Part shown: positions 52,732 through 62,567 of the stretch, piece by piece
How positions within the stretch are numbered: the stretch's first letter is position 1
Layout of the letters: each line of letters opens with the position of its first letter
Assembly: GCF_000686525.1 (NCBI RefSeq)
Contig: NZ_JMKT01000010.1
Location: 124,001-188,000, forward strand
DNA: 64,000 nucleotides
Reading direction: 5' to 3'
Source of the DNA: Desulfonatronovibrio hydrogenovorans DSM 9292
GTDB lineage: Bacteria; Desulfobacterota; Desulfovibrionia; Desulfovibrionales; Desulfonatronovibrionaceae
The notes under the pieces: model-generated
Databases searched by the model: none
What the model was told of the DNA's origin: nothing
What the model saw: only the letters and a program-made list of their open reading frames with translations
Program-made: the position numbers and the translations under genes

Positions 52732-54558
52732 TTATTCCCTGGGCCTTGAACTGTGTCTCTTGGAAGCGGAAAGCTCAGCCTTCCGGAGGCGGATGGACTT
52801 GGGAGTAACCTCCACCATTTCATCCGCCCGGATAAAGTGGAGGGCCCTCTCCAGGGTCATGGGCAGAACCGGGGGCAGCACAATGGCATCATCCTTGCCG
52901 GAGGCCCTGATGTTGGTAAGCTTTTTTTCCTTGGAGGCATTAACATTCAGATCACTCTCCCGGTTGTGCTCTCCTATGATCATTCCCTCATAAACCGGTT
53001 CACCCGGGGAGATAAACAGGTTTCCCCTGGCCTTGAGATTGGAGAGAGCATAAGGTACAGCCGCTCCTGCCCGATCAGCCACCAGGGATCCCATGAACCG
53101 GGTAGGGAAATCTCCTCTGAATTCATCATATCCGCTGAAATAGGAATTCATGATCCCTGTTCCCTTGGTATCTGTCAGAAATTCATCCCTGTAGCCGATA
53201 AGGCCGCGGGATGGGATACTGAACTCCAGCCTGACCCGGCCGGTATCGTGGTTGACAAGATTGATCATGCGTCCCTTGCGCAGGGACAATTTTTCCGTAA
53301 CCACCCCCACAAAGGTTTCGTCGCAATCCACGAACAAATGTTCCATGGGTTCCAGCTTTTTTCCACCCTCAAACTTGTAGATCACTTCCGGCCGGCCCAC
53401 ACTGAGTTCAAACCCCTCCCTGCGCATGGTCTCAATGAGAATGGCCATCTGAAACTCACCCCGCCCCTTGACCAGAAAGCTGTCCCTGTCTCTGGTTTCC
53501 TCAACCTGGATAGCCACGTTTCTCAACGTCTCCCTGACCAGCCTTTCCCAAATTTTCCTGGACTGGACATGCTTTCCCTCTTTTCCAGACAGGGGAGAAG
53601 TATTGATGGAAAACTTCATGGCCACTGTGGGCTCGTCAACTGTGATTCTTTTCAAAGGCACAGGATTGTCTCTGGTGCAGATGGTATCACCAATATGTAC
53701 GTTCTCGATACCTGAAATAACTGCAATGTCACCAGGCAGGACTTCATCGGTTTCCTTCAGCTCCAGGCCGATGTAGGTCTGCAGCTTGGTTACCCGCAGC
53801 AGATCCTGTCTCTCCCCCTGCCCCAGGCAGACAAGCTGGTCGCTTTGCCTGGCCCGGCCATTGAAAACTTTGCCCACAGCCAGCCTTCCCAGATAATCTG
53901 AATAACCCAGATCCGAGACCAGCATCTGAAAAGGTTTATCCGGATCATAGGCCGGGGCAGGAACCATCTCCAGGATGGAGTTGAAAAGAATGTCCAGGTT
54001 TTCACCTCTTTCCTCGAGAGAACCCTTGGCTATTCCCTGAACAGCAATGGCATAGATCACCGGAAAATCCAGCTGGTCCTCGGTGGCATCAAGATCAATG
54101 AACAGATCGTATATCTCATCCAGCACTTCAGCCACCCTGGCATCCTTGCGGTCGATCTTATTGATGAGCACAATGATTTTGAGCCCGGCCTCCATGGTCT
54201 TCTTCAAAACAAACCTGGTCTGGGGCAGGGGGCCTTCCGAGGCATCCACCAGCAGAACTGCTCCGTCGGCCATGGAAAGAGAGCGTTCCACTTCTCCGCC
54301 AAAGTCGGCGTGACCAGGGGTATCAATGATATTAATCTTGACTCCATTCCACATGACTGCACAATTTTTGGCTGCAATGGTGATGCCGCGTTCGCGCTCC
54401 AGGTCCATGGAATCCATGACCCTTTCTTCAACTTCCAGACCCTGACGAAACACTCCGCTCTGTTTAAACATTGCGTCCACCAGGGTGGTCTTTCCGTGGT
54501 CCACATGGGCTATTATGGCCACATTACGGACCAGTTCATTTCTTTCTGTTTTCTTCAT
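52732..54558 (-). CDS. typA: Ribosome-binding GTPase TypA/BipA
   Basis: A 608-residue translational GTPase. P-loop AHVDHGKTTL near residue 16, RGITIAAKN switch I, DTPGHADFGGEVER near residue 76 and NKIDR near residue 130 are all present, and the C-terminal BipA-specific domain follows from about residue 480. It acts on ribosome assembly and stress responses. I placed the start at ATG 54558 (MKKTERNELVRNVAII), 22 bases inside ybeY; the frame upstream is ybeY shadow. Confidence 0.95.
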   Translation of the reverse strand: MKKTERNELVRNVAIIAHVDHGKTTLVDAMFKQSGVFRQGLEVEERVMDSMDLERERGITIAAKNCAVMWNGVKINIIDTPGHADFGGEVERSLSMADGAVLLVDASEGPLPQTRFVLKKTMEAGLKIIVLINKIDRKDARVAEVLDEIYDLFIDLDATEDQLDFPVIYAIAVQGIAKGSLEERGENLDILFNSILEMVPAPAYDPDKPFQMLVSDLGYSDYLGRLAVGKVFNGRARQSDQLVCLGQGERQDLLRVTKLQTYIGLELKETDEVLPGDIAVISGIENVHIGDTICTRDNPVPLKRITVDEPTVAMKFSINTSPLSGKEGKHVQSRKIWERLVRETLRNVAIQVEETRDRDSFLVKGRGEFQMAILIETMRREGFELSVGRPEVIYKFEGGKKLEPMEHLFVDCDETFVGVVTEKLSLRKGRMINLVNHDTGRVRLEFSIPSRGLIGYRDEFLTDTKGTGIMNSYFSGYDEFRGDFPTRFMGSLVADRAGAAVPYALSNLKARGNLFISPGEPVYEGMIIGEHNRESDLNVNASKEKKLTNIRASGKDDAIVLPPVLPMTLERALHFIRADEMVEVTPKSIRLRKAELSASKRHSSRPRE

Positions 54559-54988
54559 AGTTATCCAACTGGCTAATAATTTCAGAACTTGTGGCATCCA
54601 TGAGCGGACCATGCTCAAAGCCGGCCAGGTGCAGAATGCCGTGGACCATGAGCCGCACAAGATAGGAATAGGGATCCTGACCGTACAGAAAGGATTCCCG
54701 CTCAATCCCATCAATATTGATGATCAGCTGGGCTGGATCAGCAGGACTATCTCCAGGAAAGCTCAAGACATTGGTTGGACCTTTAAGATCCAGAAATTTC
54801 TTATTGAAACCGGCCATACCGGGATCATCGGTAAAAAGCATCTCCAGGCGGATTTCATCCAGGCCGGGACCAGAGCATATTCTATGGGCCATCGTCCTGA
54901 TTTCTCTGGGACTGGTGACAACAACCCGGCTCAATCCGGCCTCGAATCTGACACTTATCCTGGATGACCGCCTGCCCGGGTCATTCAT
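54536..54988 (-). CDS. ybeY: Endoribonuclease YbeY
   Basis: A 150-residue zinc endoribonuclease used in 16S rRNA maturation and ribosome quality control. The zinc motif H-x3-H-x5-H is HGILHLAGFEH near residue 114. TNVLSFP lies near residue 73. ATG 54988 overlaps the phoH stop by 8 bases, and its 3' end overlaps typA by 23, so phoH-ybeY-typA form a translationally linked chain. Confidence 0.93.
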   Translation of the reverse strand: MNDPGRRSSRISVRFEAGLSRVVVTSPREIRTMAHRICSGPGLDEIRLEMLFTDDPGMAGFNKKFLDLKGPTNVLSFPGDSPADPAQLIINIDGIERESFLYGQDPYSYLVRLMVHGILHLAGFEHGPLMDATSSEIISQLDNYEENRKK

Positions 54989-55976
54989 CAGACTGTTTCC
55001 GGGCCTCGACTCTTTCCCGGTCAAAACGGTCATAAGCCCGGACAATGCGTCCCACAAGGCTGTGCCTGATCACGTCTTTTTCATTAAAATAGACAAATTC
55101 GATCTCATCTATTCCTGCCAGGACTTTCTGAGTCTGGATAAGCCCGGAAACAGACGTCCCCGGCAAATCAACCTGGGTTACATCTCCGGTTACCACAGCC
55201 TTGGAACCCAGGCCCATCCTGGTCAAAAACATCTTCATCTGCTCTGGAGTGGTGTTCTGAGCTTCATCCAGGATAATGAAAGATTCGTTCAGAGTCCTGC
55301 CCCGCATAAAAGCCAGAGGAGCAACCTCGATCATGCCTGTTTCAAGCATTTCCTGGACTTTGCGGAAATCCAGCATGTCGTGCAGAGCGTCATACAGCGG
55401 CCGCAGATAAGGATTCACCTTTTCCAGAATATCCCCGGGCAGAAAGCCGAGTTTTTCCCCTGCTTCCACCGCAGGTCTGGCCAGGATAATCCTCTTGACC
55501 GTTTTCTGCATCAGATGCGATACAGCCACGGCTACAGCCAGGTATGTCTTTCCAGTGCCGGCAGGACCAACTCCAAAGACCAGATCCCTGGTCTTGATGG
55601 CCTGCAGGTATCTGCGCTGGGTGGCGCTTTTGGGGACTATGGTCTTTTTATTGGAAACAATAAAAATTTCCTTTTTAAAGACCTTCCTCAAGTCAGCACC
55701 GGGATCATTTTCAAGGATCCGCAAGGCAGCCTCCACGTCCTGAGGGCTTGTCCTGTAACCGGACTTAATCAGGGCGTAGAGCTGGACCAGACAATTTTCT
55801 GCCAGCTCAAGATTCTCCTGGGAACGTCCTTTAAGTCGAATTTTATTTCCCCTGCTTTCAATCAGAACCTCGGTCCAGGCATGGATGACCTGTAACGAAT
55901 TCCCCTGGGGACCAAAAAGTTCCTGGATGGATTGGGTATCGTCAAAATCGATCTGTTTTTCAAAAAAATCAGGCAT
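54981..55976 (-). CDS. phoH: PhoH-family ATPase
   Basis: A 331-residue PhoH-like protein. A short N-terminal KH-like region (residues 1-100) precedes the ATPase core: P-loop GPAGTGKTYLA near residue 138, ILARPAVEAGEKLGFLPGD, and Walker B FIILDEAQNTT near residue 235. Bacterial PhoH proteins sit beside ybeY and are thought to act on RNA. It is the first gene of the phoH-ybeY-typA chain. Confidence 0.93.
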   Translation of the reverse strand: MPDFFEKQIDFDDTQSIQELFGPQGNSLQVIHAWTEVLIESRGNKIRLKGRSQENLELAENCLVQLYALIKSGYRTSPQDVEAALRILENDPGADLRKVFKKEIFIVSNKKTIVPKSATQRRYLQAIKTRDLVFGVGPAGTGKTYLAVAVAVSHLMQKTVKRIILARPAVEAGEKLGFLPGDILEKVNPYLRPLYDALHDMLDFRKVQEMLETGMIEVAPLAFMRGRTLNESFIILDEAQNTTPEQMKMFLTRMGLGSKAVVTGDVTQVDLPGTSVSGLIQTQKVLAGIDEIEFVYFNEKDVIRHSLVGRIVRAYDRFDRERVEARKQSDE

Positions 55977-56204
55977 GGTTATTCTTGGAAGGAACCTTTA
56001 GATAGCCGTTGATCCGGGTTTTGTCTGAACTTTAGCCAAACCGGCTTTTTAACCATTGAGCCCTGGATCATGTTAGGTTATGGTTCTTGGGTTTTATGGA
56101 TACACCTGTTGTTCCGGAATTTCTAGAAAGCATTACTGAATAAGTCATAATATCTCTATTTATTTTAAAACACAAGCCGGACCACTCCTGCTGGAGCATG
56201 ATAC

Positions 56205-56477
56205 ATGGATATCAAACTGTTCTTCACTACATTCGGCATCATTTTTCTGGCTGAACTCGGTGACAAGACTCAGATGGCCTCAGTTCTTATGGCCGCCCAG
56301 AGCCAGAAACCATGGACAGTCTTCATTGGTGCCTCCCTGGCACTGGTAAGCATCACCCTTCTGGCAGTGATCTTTGCCAACATAATCTGCAACTACATCC
56401 CAGGGGAAGCCATTAAAAAATTTGCAGCCATTGGTTTTCTGGTCATTGGTACTCTCATGCTCGTTGATAAAATATAG
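56205..56477 (+). CDS. Half-size GDT1/TMEM165-family cation transporter
   Basis: A 90-residue membrane protein with three hydrophobic segments. The family motif E-x-G-D-K-T (LAELGDKTQMAS) lies at residues 16-27. Most members have two such repeats in one chain; here a single repeat is encoded and must pair with itself or another protein. Known relatives move Mn2+ or Ca2+. GGAG lies eight bases before the ATG. It lies 39 bases before lptD. Confidence 0.85.
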   Translation: MDIKLFFTTFGIIFLAELGDKTQMASVLMAAQSQKPWTVFIGASLALVSITLLAVIFANIICNYIPGEAIKKFAAIGFLVIGTLMLVDKI

Positions 56478-56516
56478 TCCAGTCTCAGCCGTAACCTTAA
56501 GCAGAAGTTATTCCAA

Positions 56517-58826
56517 GTGACAAATAAGACAATTCCGGTTCTCCTTTTTCTGCTCTTAATCCTGATTATGGTCACTCCAGCCCGGGCCACAAACCCCTGG
56601 AACCTGGAGGCTGACCGCATCCTTTCCAGGGAGGATGAAAATATTATTGAAGCCTTTGGCAATATCCATCTCACCAGGCTCAATGATTACCTCCAGGCCG
56701 ACTATGCCAAGCTGTACACAGATACCAACTGGCTCTATCTCAAGGGAAATGTACGATCCTACTGGGATGGAGACTATCTTCAGGGTGACGAGGCAGAACT
56801 GGATCTGGACAACAAGGTCGGATGGGTCAAGAACGGACAGGTTTTCATGGCTGAAGAGCACATGTATTTTACAGGGGAGCATCTGGAAAAGACCGGTCAG
56901 CACACCTATACCTTTATCCAGGGAACTGTGACCTCCTGCGACGACGAAGTTCCGCCCTGGTCAATAATGTCCAGCCAGGGCAAGATTACTGTGGATGGTT
57001 ATGCAAGGCTGTGGCATCCCAGGTTCAGGGTAAAGGACAGGTCTGTTCTATACTCACCCTACATGATAGTCCCGGTCAAGACCAGACGCCAGAGTGGTTT
57101 TCTCATTCCGGACATAGGTCATGGGTCTGAGTACGGCACCAACATCAACCTGCCCTATTACCAGGTGATTGATGACCAGCGCGACGCCACCCTCTACACC
57201 AACTACTATTCCAAGAGAGGAGTCATGCTGGGCCTGGAATACCGCCATACCCCAGGCCTGCTGAACAAAGGGCTGTGGAGGGCCGACTGGCTGAGCGACC
57301 GGGACAGACACGATAAAGCAGAATCAATGCCCTCCAGACTTTCCAGAAGGGAGAAGGGACAGGATCTATTCAGACCGAACCGGGACAGATACTGGCTGAG
57401 GGGCAAATATGACGGCCATGATCCGCAATCAGGCTGGTCCTGGAAAATTGACCTGGACTACGTATCCGATCACACCTACCTCAAAGAATTCAAGTCAGGA
57501 CAATCCGGATTTGACAACTCCCGGGATCAGTTCCTCGAGCAATTCGGCCGGGATATCCAGGATCATGACCGGCTGATCCGGGCCAACATCATCAGTGCAG
57601 CCAGAAACTGGAGCAATATAGGTCTGGATGCCCGCATGGTCTATTCCGACAACCTGATCTACAAGAATCAAAATCTTCCTTCAGGCGAGAATCCCACCAT
57701 CCAGAGACTGCCTGAAGTAAATTTGGATCTGTACAGAACCAGACTGGGAGCTTCTCCCTTTGAAATCCAGGCCTCCAACCAGGCTGTATACTTCTGGAGG
57801 GAATATGGCACCCGGGCGGCCAGAATAAACCTGCATCCCAGGATAAGCCTTCCCTTGAGAAATGCGCTGGGTACTGTCACCCCCAGAATCGGGTGGAGGC
57901 AGGCTATTTATATGGTGGATGAATTTGAAAACGAGGCTTCAGCTGTCAACACCAAAGACAGGTTTCAGACCAGAGGCCTTTATGATTTCAATCTTAACTC
58001 TTACACGGAACTGTTCCGGATCTTCAACCTTAACCCCCTGCCCGGACCTGATCCGGACCAAGCAGGAAAAAGCAGCTGGACCAGAATCAAACATACTCTC
58101 AAACCGGAAATCAACTATGACTTTGTACAGAACAAGGACCAGGCCGAGTATCCCAGATTTGACTCCCTGGACCGGATAAATCCCAGGGATGAACTGACCT
58201 ATTCCATCAGCAACATCTTCACCAGGAGAAAAGATAGCCTGGTCCAGGCCGGACCAGATCAAGAACCTTCCATCAGCAGCTCTTACCTGGATTTTTTTCG
58301 TTTAAAATTCGAACAGTCCTATGATTTCAGAGAGGCACGGAGACGACAGGAGTTCAAATCAATCTCCAGAAAACATCCTTTTTCAGACCTGCTGACCGAA
58401 ACACAGGTCAGCCCTTCACGCCAGGTATCCTTCAGAAACAGGACCTGGTATTCACTATATGAAAACACCATCACTGAGCACGAACACTCCCTGATCCTGA
58501 CCTGGCCCCAAATCATGTCCGCCTGGGTCAGCCTGGATTTTCTAAGGGAAAACGTGGTTCACAAACGTCCCAATAGAAGACCGGAGATCTTTGACGAAAA
58601 AGTCAACATCCTGGAGCTGGGTTCCAGCTTTGATTTCATCAGGAACTGGCAGTTCACCTTTGTTTATCGAAGAGACCTGGACACCGGGAAAGACCTGGAA
58701 AGAGGAGTGGGTATCCTCTACCGTCACCAGTGCTACAGCCTGGAGTTCAATTTCAAGGAATCAGACTATGACCGGAAATACGAAATCCGGTTCAACCTAT
58801 TAAACCTGGGTTCATTCGGCGGCTAG
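56517..58826 (+). CDS. lptD: LPS-assembly outer-membrane protein LptD
   Basis: A 769-residue outer-membrane protein. A signal peptide (residues 1-24, ending ARA) precedes the periplasmic OstA-type beta-jellyroll domain (residues 30-155; EAFGNIHLTR, LKGNVRSYWDGDYLQGDEAEL) and a long C-terminal beta barrel. Few cysteines are visible, so the disulfide arrangement of E. coli LptD may not be kept. It inserts LPS into the outer leaflet with LptE. The start is GTG 56517, without a strong ribosome-binding site. Confidence 0.9.
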   Translation: MTNKTIPVLLFLLLILIMVTPARATNPWNLEADRILSREDENIIEAFGNIHLTRLNDYLQADYAKLYTDTNWLYLKGNVRSYWDGDYLQGDEAELDLDNKVGWVKNGQVFMAEEHMYFTGEHLEKTGQHTYTFIQGTVTSCDDEVPPWSIMSSQGKITVDGYARLWHPRFRVKDRSVLYSPYMIVPVKTRRQSGFLIPDIGHGSEYGTNINLPYYQVIDDQRDATLYTNYYSKRGVMLGLEYRHTPGLLNKGLWRADWLSDRDRHDKAESMPSRLSRREKGQDLFRPNRDRYWLRGKYDGHDPQSGWSWKIDLDYVSDHTYLKEFKSGQSGFDNSRDQFLEQFGRDIQDHDRLIRANIISAARNWSNIGLDARMVYSDNLIYKNQNLPSGENPTIQRLPEVNLDLYRTRLGASPFEIQASNQAVYFWREYGTRAARINLHPRISLPLRNALGTVTPRIGWRQAIYMVDEFENEASAVNTKDRFQTRGLYDFNLNSYTELFRIFNLNPLPGPDPDQAGKSSWTRIKHTLKPEINYDFVQNKDQAEYPRFDSLDRINPRDELTYSISNIFTRRKDSLVQAGPDQEPSISSSYLDFFRLKFEQSYDFREARRRQEFKSISRKHPFSDLLTETQVSPSRQVSFRNRTWYSLYENTITEHEHSLILTWPQIMSAWVSLDFLRENVVHKRPNRRPEIFDEKVNILELGSSFDFIRNWQFTFVYRRDLDTGKDLERGVGILYRHQCYSLEFNFKESDYDRKYEIRFNLLNLGSFGG

Positions 58827-58830
58827 ACCC

Positions 58831-60555
58831 ATGTCCAGAATCAGCATACTCCCTCCAGAGCTGCAGAACCAGATCGCTGCAGGTGAAGTGGTGGAACGCC
58901 CGGCATCAGTGGTCAAGGAACTCATGGAAAACAGCATTGATGCCGACGCCTCGGACATACAGGTGCATCTTGAATCCGGCGGTCAAAGCCGGATCATGAT
59001 TGTTGACAACGGCTCCGGGATGAGTAGTCAGGATTTGTCCCTGGCCCTGACCAGGCATGCCACCAGTAAGATTTCCAGTCTGGAAGAATTGTCTTCTGTA
59101 ACCAGTTTCGGTTTCAGGGGGGAGGCCCTGCCAAGCATCGCCTCCATATCCCAGTTTACTGTTTCCTCCTGCCCCCGAAATCAGGACCAGGGTTATTTCC
59201 TGAAATTGATTTACGGCAATATCGTGGATCAAGGCCCTGAAGCCATGGTGCCCGGGACAAAAATTATTGTGGAGAACCTTCTGGCCAATGTTCCGGCCAG
59301 GCTGAAATTTTTAAAAACCAGGGCCACTGAAAGCAGAAAATGCCATGAAGCCTTTATCCGCCACGTTCTGGCTAACCTGAAGATTGACTTTGAACTCTTT
59401 TCCGAGTCCAGGTCAGTTTACAGGTTTTATCCTGGACAGCCTCTCCTGGAACGGCTGCGGGTCATCTGGCCTTCCCAGGTCTGTGACAGCCTGAGGGATT
59501 TTTCCCTGGATAAAAACGGCTTCCGCCTGTCCGGACTGGCCTCTGGACCTGAAAGCGCCCAGGCCAGGGCTGACCGAATCCTTTTCTATGTTAACCAGCG
59601 ACCGGTCAATGACCGAATGCTTCTCTCCGCTGTCCGCCAGGCATACAAAGGCAGACTTCTTTCCCGGGAATACCCCCAGGTGGTTCTATTCATTGACCTT
59701 CCACCTGATCTGATAGACGTAAACGTCCATCCGGCCAAAAACGAAATCCGTTTCCGCAATGAAAAGGAAGTTTTTTCTCTGGTGGTTAACGCCCTGAAAT
59801 CCTGTTTTCAAGCTGATATCTACCAGTCCCCGGACCTTTCTGAATCAGATTGGAAAGAGCCGGGCCGGGCCTATTTACCTGAGGAGCAGGAAAAGACTTT
59901 TCAAAGACTGAAAGAAAAACAGGCCCACTTTGATATCCAGCCCAAGTACACAGAAAAAACAGGTACCCCAAACCCCGCCATCGGATTCGGAAGCAGGCCA
60001 CTTGCCATTCATGGGCTGACCTACCTGGGTCAGGTGGATTGTTCATTTCTGCTTTTTCTTAAAAAACCCGGGACCCTTTTAATAGTTGACCAGCATGCAG
60101 CCCATGAGCGGATAGTGCTGGAACAGATCAAAAAAGCGTACCGAAACCCGGTGGTAAAAAAACTGGTTATTCCGGAAAAGCTTTCCATCCATCCGTCCCA
60201 GAGAACTCTTCTGGAAAACATATGGAAGGACCTCAAGGCCATGGGATTTATTTTGGAGTTTGATCCGGCCAAGAACCTGTCCGTGGCCGGAGTACCGGAT
60301 TTTCTTTCCATAAAAGAGGCTGTTGCGGCCCTGGAAGATATCCTGGCTGCCAAAAAAACCGGACTGCAGGACATGTTCATATCCATGGCCTGCAAAGGAG
60401 CTGTCAAGGCCGGGGCCGTGATCACCCCGGACGAGGCTGTGGAACTCATGAAAAAACTTCTGGGCTGTCCTGACAACCTCTTCTGCCCTCATGGACGTCC
60501 CATATCCAGGGAACTGGCAGGAAAAGACCTGGAGAGAATGTTTAAAAGAAGATAG
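58831..60555 (+). CDS. mutL: DNA mismatch repair protein MutL (endonuclease type)
   Basis: A 574-residue MutL. The N-terminal GHKL ATPase shows ELMENSIDA, DNGSGM and GFRGEAL. The C-terminal domain carries DQHA-x2-E-x4-E (DQHAAHERIVLE near residue 420) and CPHGRP near residue 552, motifs of MutL proteins with their own nicking endonuclease, as in bacteria lacking MutH. Strand choice therefore probably does not depend on Dam methylation. It begins four bases after lptD and ends ten bases before purD. Confidence 0.95.
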   Translation: MSRISILPPELQNQIAAGEVVERPASVVKELMENSIDADASDIQVHLESGGQSRIMIVDNGSGMSSQDLSLALTRHATSKISSLEELSSVTSFGFRGEALPSIASISQFTVSSCPRNQDQGYFLKLIYGNIVDQGPEAMVPGTKIIVENLLANVPARLKFLKTRATESRKCHEAFIRHVLANLKIDFELFSESRSVYRFYPGQPLLERLRVIWPSQVCDSLRDFSLDKNGFRLSGLASGPESAQARADRILFYVNQRPVNDRMLLSAVRQAYKGRLLSREYPQVVLFIDLPPDLIDVNVHPAKNEIRFRNEKEVFSLVVNALKSCFQADIYQSPDLSESDWKEPGRAYLPEEQEKTFQRLKEKQAHFDIQPKYTEKTGTPNPAIGFGSRPLAIHGLTYLGQVDCSFLLFLKKPGTLLIVDQHAAHERIVLEQIKKAYRNPVVKKLVIPEKLSIHPSQRTLLENIWKDLKAMGFILEFDPAKNLSVAGVPDFLSIKEAVAALEDILAAKKTGLQDMFISMACKGAVKAGAVITPDEAVELMKKLLGCPDNLFCPHGRPISRELAGKDLERMFKRR

Positions 60556-60564
60556 GAGGTTATT

Positions 60565-61839
60565 ATGAATATACTTATAGTTGGCTCTGGTGGAAGGGAA
60601 CACTCCCTGGCCTGGAAAATAAAGCAGAGCCCAAAAGTCAAAGAAATTTACATTGCACCGGGCAACGGTGGCACAGCTTCCCTGGGGCAAAATATACCGG
60701 TCAGTGTAGACGACATCCCTGGCCTGGTGGCCCTGGCCAGGGAAAAAAACATCGGGCTTGTTGTTGTCGGGCCAGAGCTTCCTCTGGTTCTGGGACTCTC
60801 TGATGCGCTGGACCGGGAAAATATCCCCTGTTTTGGCCCTGGCGCATATGCTGCCCAGCTGGAAGGGAGCAAGGCCTTTTCCAAATTCCTCATGGCCGAG
60901 GCTGAGGTCCCCACTGCTGGATTCAAGGTCTTTGAAGACTTTGCTCTGGCCGAAGAATACCTCAAAGCCAGAGACTACCCCTTGGTAGTCAAGGCCGACG
61001 GTCTGGCCGCAGGCAAAGGGGTTGTGGTGGCCACTGATTTTGCAGAAGCCAGGGAGGCCCTGCATGACATGATGGTCAAGCAGGTATTCGGCAAGGCAGG
61101 CGAGACAGTGGTCATAGAAGACGCTCTTCAGGGCGAAGAAGCTTCATTCCTGGCCTTTTGTGATGGCCATGATTACCTCCTTCTGCCCTCTTCCCAGGAT
61201 CACAAAAGAATCGGGGAAAATGACACCGGTCCAAACACCGGGGGCATGGGAGCCTACAGCCCGGCCCCGGTTTTGCCCCAAGAAAAATATGAGGAAACCG
61301 CTCACCAGGTAATCAGGCCCATTATCCAGCATCTGGCTGAAATGGGCCGACCCTTTAAAGGCATACTGTACGCAGGACTTATGTTTACCCAATACGGGCC
61401 CAAGGTCCTTGAGTACAACGTCAGGTTCGGTGACCCGGAGTGCCAGCCTCTGCTCATGCGTCTGGAATCTGATCTTGTTGAGATCATGCTGGCCTGTGTT
61501 GAACAGAGACTTAAGGATGTAACTCTGAAGATCAGGCCGGAAGCTGGCGTGTGCGTAGTCCTGTCCGCTGATGGCTATCCCAAGCAGTATAAAAAAGGAC
61601 ATGTCATAACCGGCATTGACGAAGCTGAAAAAGATTCCCTGGTCAAGGTGTTTCATGCCGGAACAAGCTTTGACGGATCAAATATCCTGACCAGCGGCGG
61701 CCGGGTCCTGGGGGTTACGGCCCTGGGTCAGAACCTGCAGGAGGCCATTTCCAGGTGCTACACAGCAGCAGACAGGATCAATTTTCAAGGCATGTATATG
61801 CGCCGGGATATCGGGCAGAAGGGACTGGAAAAAACCTGA
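60565..61839 (+). CDS. purD: Phosphoribosylamine-glycine ligase PurD
   Basis: A 424-residue GARS, the second step of purine synthesis, joining glycine to phosphoribosylamine. The N-terminus MNILIVGSGGREHSLAWKI and the ATP-grasp core (VVKADGLAAGKGVVVA near residue 142, NTGGMGAYSP near residue 225, YNVRFGDPECQ near residue 287) are intact. AGGAGG lies five bases before the ATG. purE lies just beyond on the other strand. Confidence 0.96.
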   Translation: MNILIVGSGGREHSLAWKIKQSPKVKEIYIAPGNGGTASLGQNIPVSVDDIPGLVALAREKNIGLVVVGPELPLVLGLSDALDRENIPCFGPGAYAAQLEGSKAFSKFLMAEAEVPTAGFKVFEDFALAEEYLKARDYPLVVKADGLAAGKGVVVATDFAEAREALHDMMVKQVFGKAGETVVIEDALQGEEASFLAFCDGHDYLLLPSSQDHKRIGENDTGPNTGGMGAYSPAPVLPQEKYEETAHQVIRPIIQHLAEMGRPFKGILYAGLMFTQYGPKVLEYNVRFGDPECQPLLMRLESDLVEIMLACVEQRLKDVTLKIRPEAGVCVVLSADGYPKQYKKGHVITGIDEAEKDSLVKVFHAGTSFDGSNILTSGGRVLGVTALGQNLQEAISRCYTAADRINFQGMYMRRDIGQKGLEKT

Positions 61840-61853
61840 GCCTGTTTTTTCCC

Positions 61854-61904
61854 AAAAAAAACATGATTCCGGGCACGGACTCCAATTTTGTCCATGCCCG
61901 GAAT
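61854..61904 (-). terminator. Intrinsic terminator after the queuosine-transporter gene
   Basis: ATTCCGGGCA and TGCCCGGAAT form a perfect 10-bp stem; GGAC and GTCC extend it inside after one mismatch. On the minus strand eight T follow at 61861-61854. It lies between the convergent ends of purD and the transporter gene. Confidence 0.88.
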
Positions 61905-61928
61905 GCGCAATATCAACTAAGGTACAGG

Positions 61929-62567
61929 TCAGGAACAGTCGGCCAGCCCCTGTCTGCCTGGACGCCTGATGACCCAGACCAGAAAGTAAACCACTGGAGT
62001 GTCCATAAAGGCGATCAGCAGCTTTATGAGCACCTGCCCAACGATCAAAGGTAAAATAGGCATGATCCCATAAAAGGCTATGCTGATGAAAATCACACTG
62101 TCTATGACCTGAGAAGATCCCGTGGACAGGTTGTTCCTGATCCAGAGATGTCTGCCCCGGAATATCTTTTTCCAGAAGTGAAAAGCCCAAACATCATGGT
62201 TCTGGCTGATTACATAAGCAATCAAAGAGGCCAGGATGATCCTGGGAGCAGCCCCCAAAACTGATCCGTAGGCTTCCTGATTGTCCCAGAAGGAAGCTCC
62301 AGGCCAGGCCAGGGCCAGATGAATAAGCCCGAGACTGACCACCAGGGCGGCAAAACCACCCAAAACCACCTGCTTGGCCTTTTCCTTACCCCAGATTTCA
62401 CTGATGACATCCGAAGCAACAAAGGTGATGCAATAGGCCAGGATCCCTGCCGGAAGCACCACACTGCCGATGGTAATAATCTTTGAAGAAATAACTGATG
62501 CCACCACCAGGCTTCCGGAAAATACCGTGGCAAGCAAAATAAACGCCAGGCTGTTGTCCCGATCCAC
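61929..62567 (-). CDS. Queuosine-precursor transporter (YhhQ family)
   Basis: A 212-residue membrane protein with about six hydrophobic segments, of the YhhQ/DUF165 family that imports preQ0 or preQ1 for tRNA queuosine. The family motif FVASDVISEIWGKEKAKQV lies near residue 50, and NLSTGSSQVIDSVIFISIAF near residue 145. The start is GTG 62567, sharing its G with the purE stop (TAGTG), with GAGGAG five bases ahead, so it is translationally coupled to purE. Confidence 0.9.
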   Translation of the reverse strand: MDRDNSLAFILLATVFSGSLVVASVISSKIITIGSVVLPAGILAYCITFVASDVISEIWGKEKAKQVVLGGFAALVVSLGLIHLALAWPGASFWDNQEAYGSVLGAAPRIILASLIAYVISQNHDVWAFHFWKKIFRGRHLWIRNNLSTGSSQVIDSVIFISIAFYGIMPILPLIVGQVLIKLLIAFMDTPVVYFLVWVIRRPGRQGLADCS

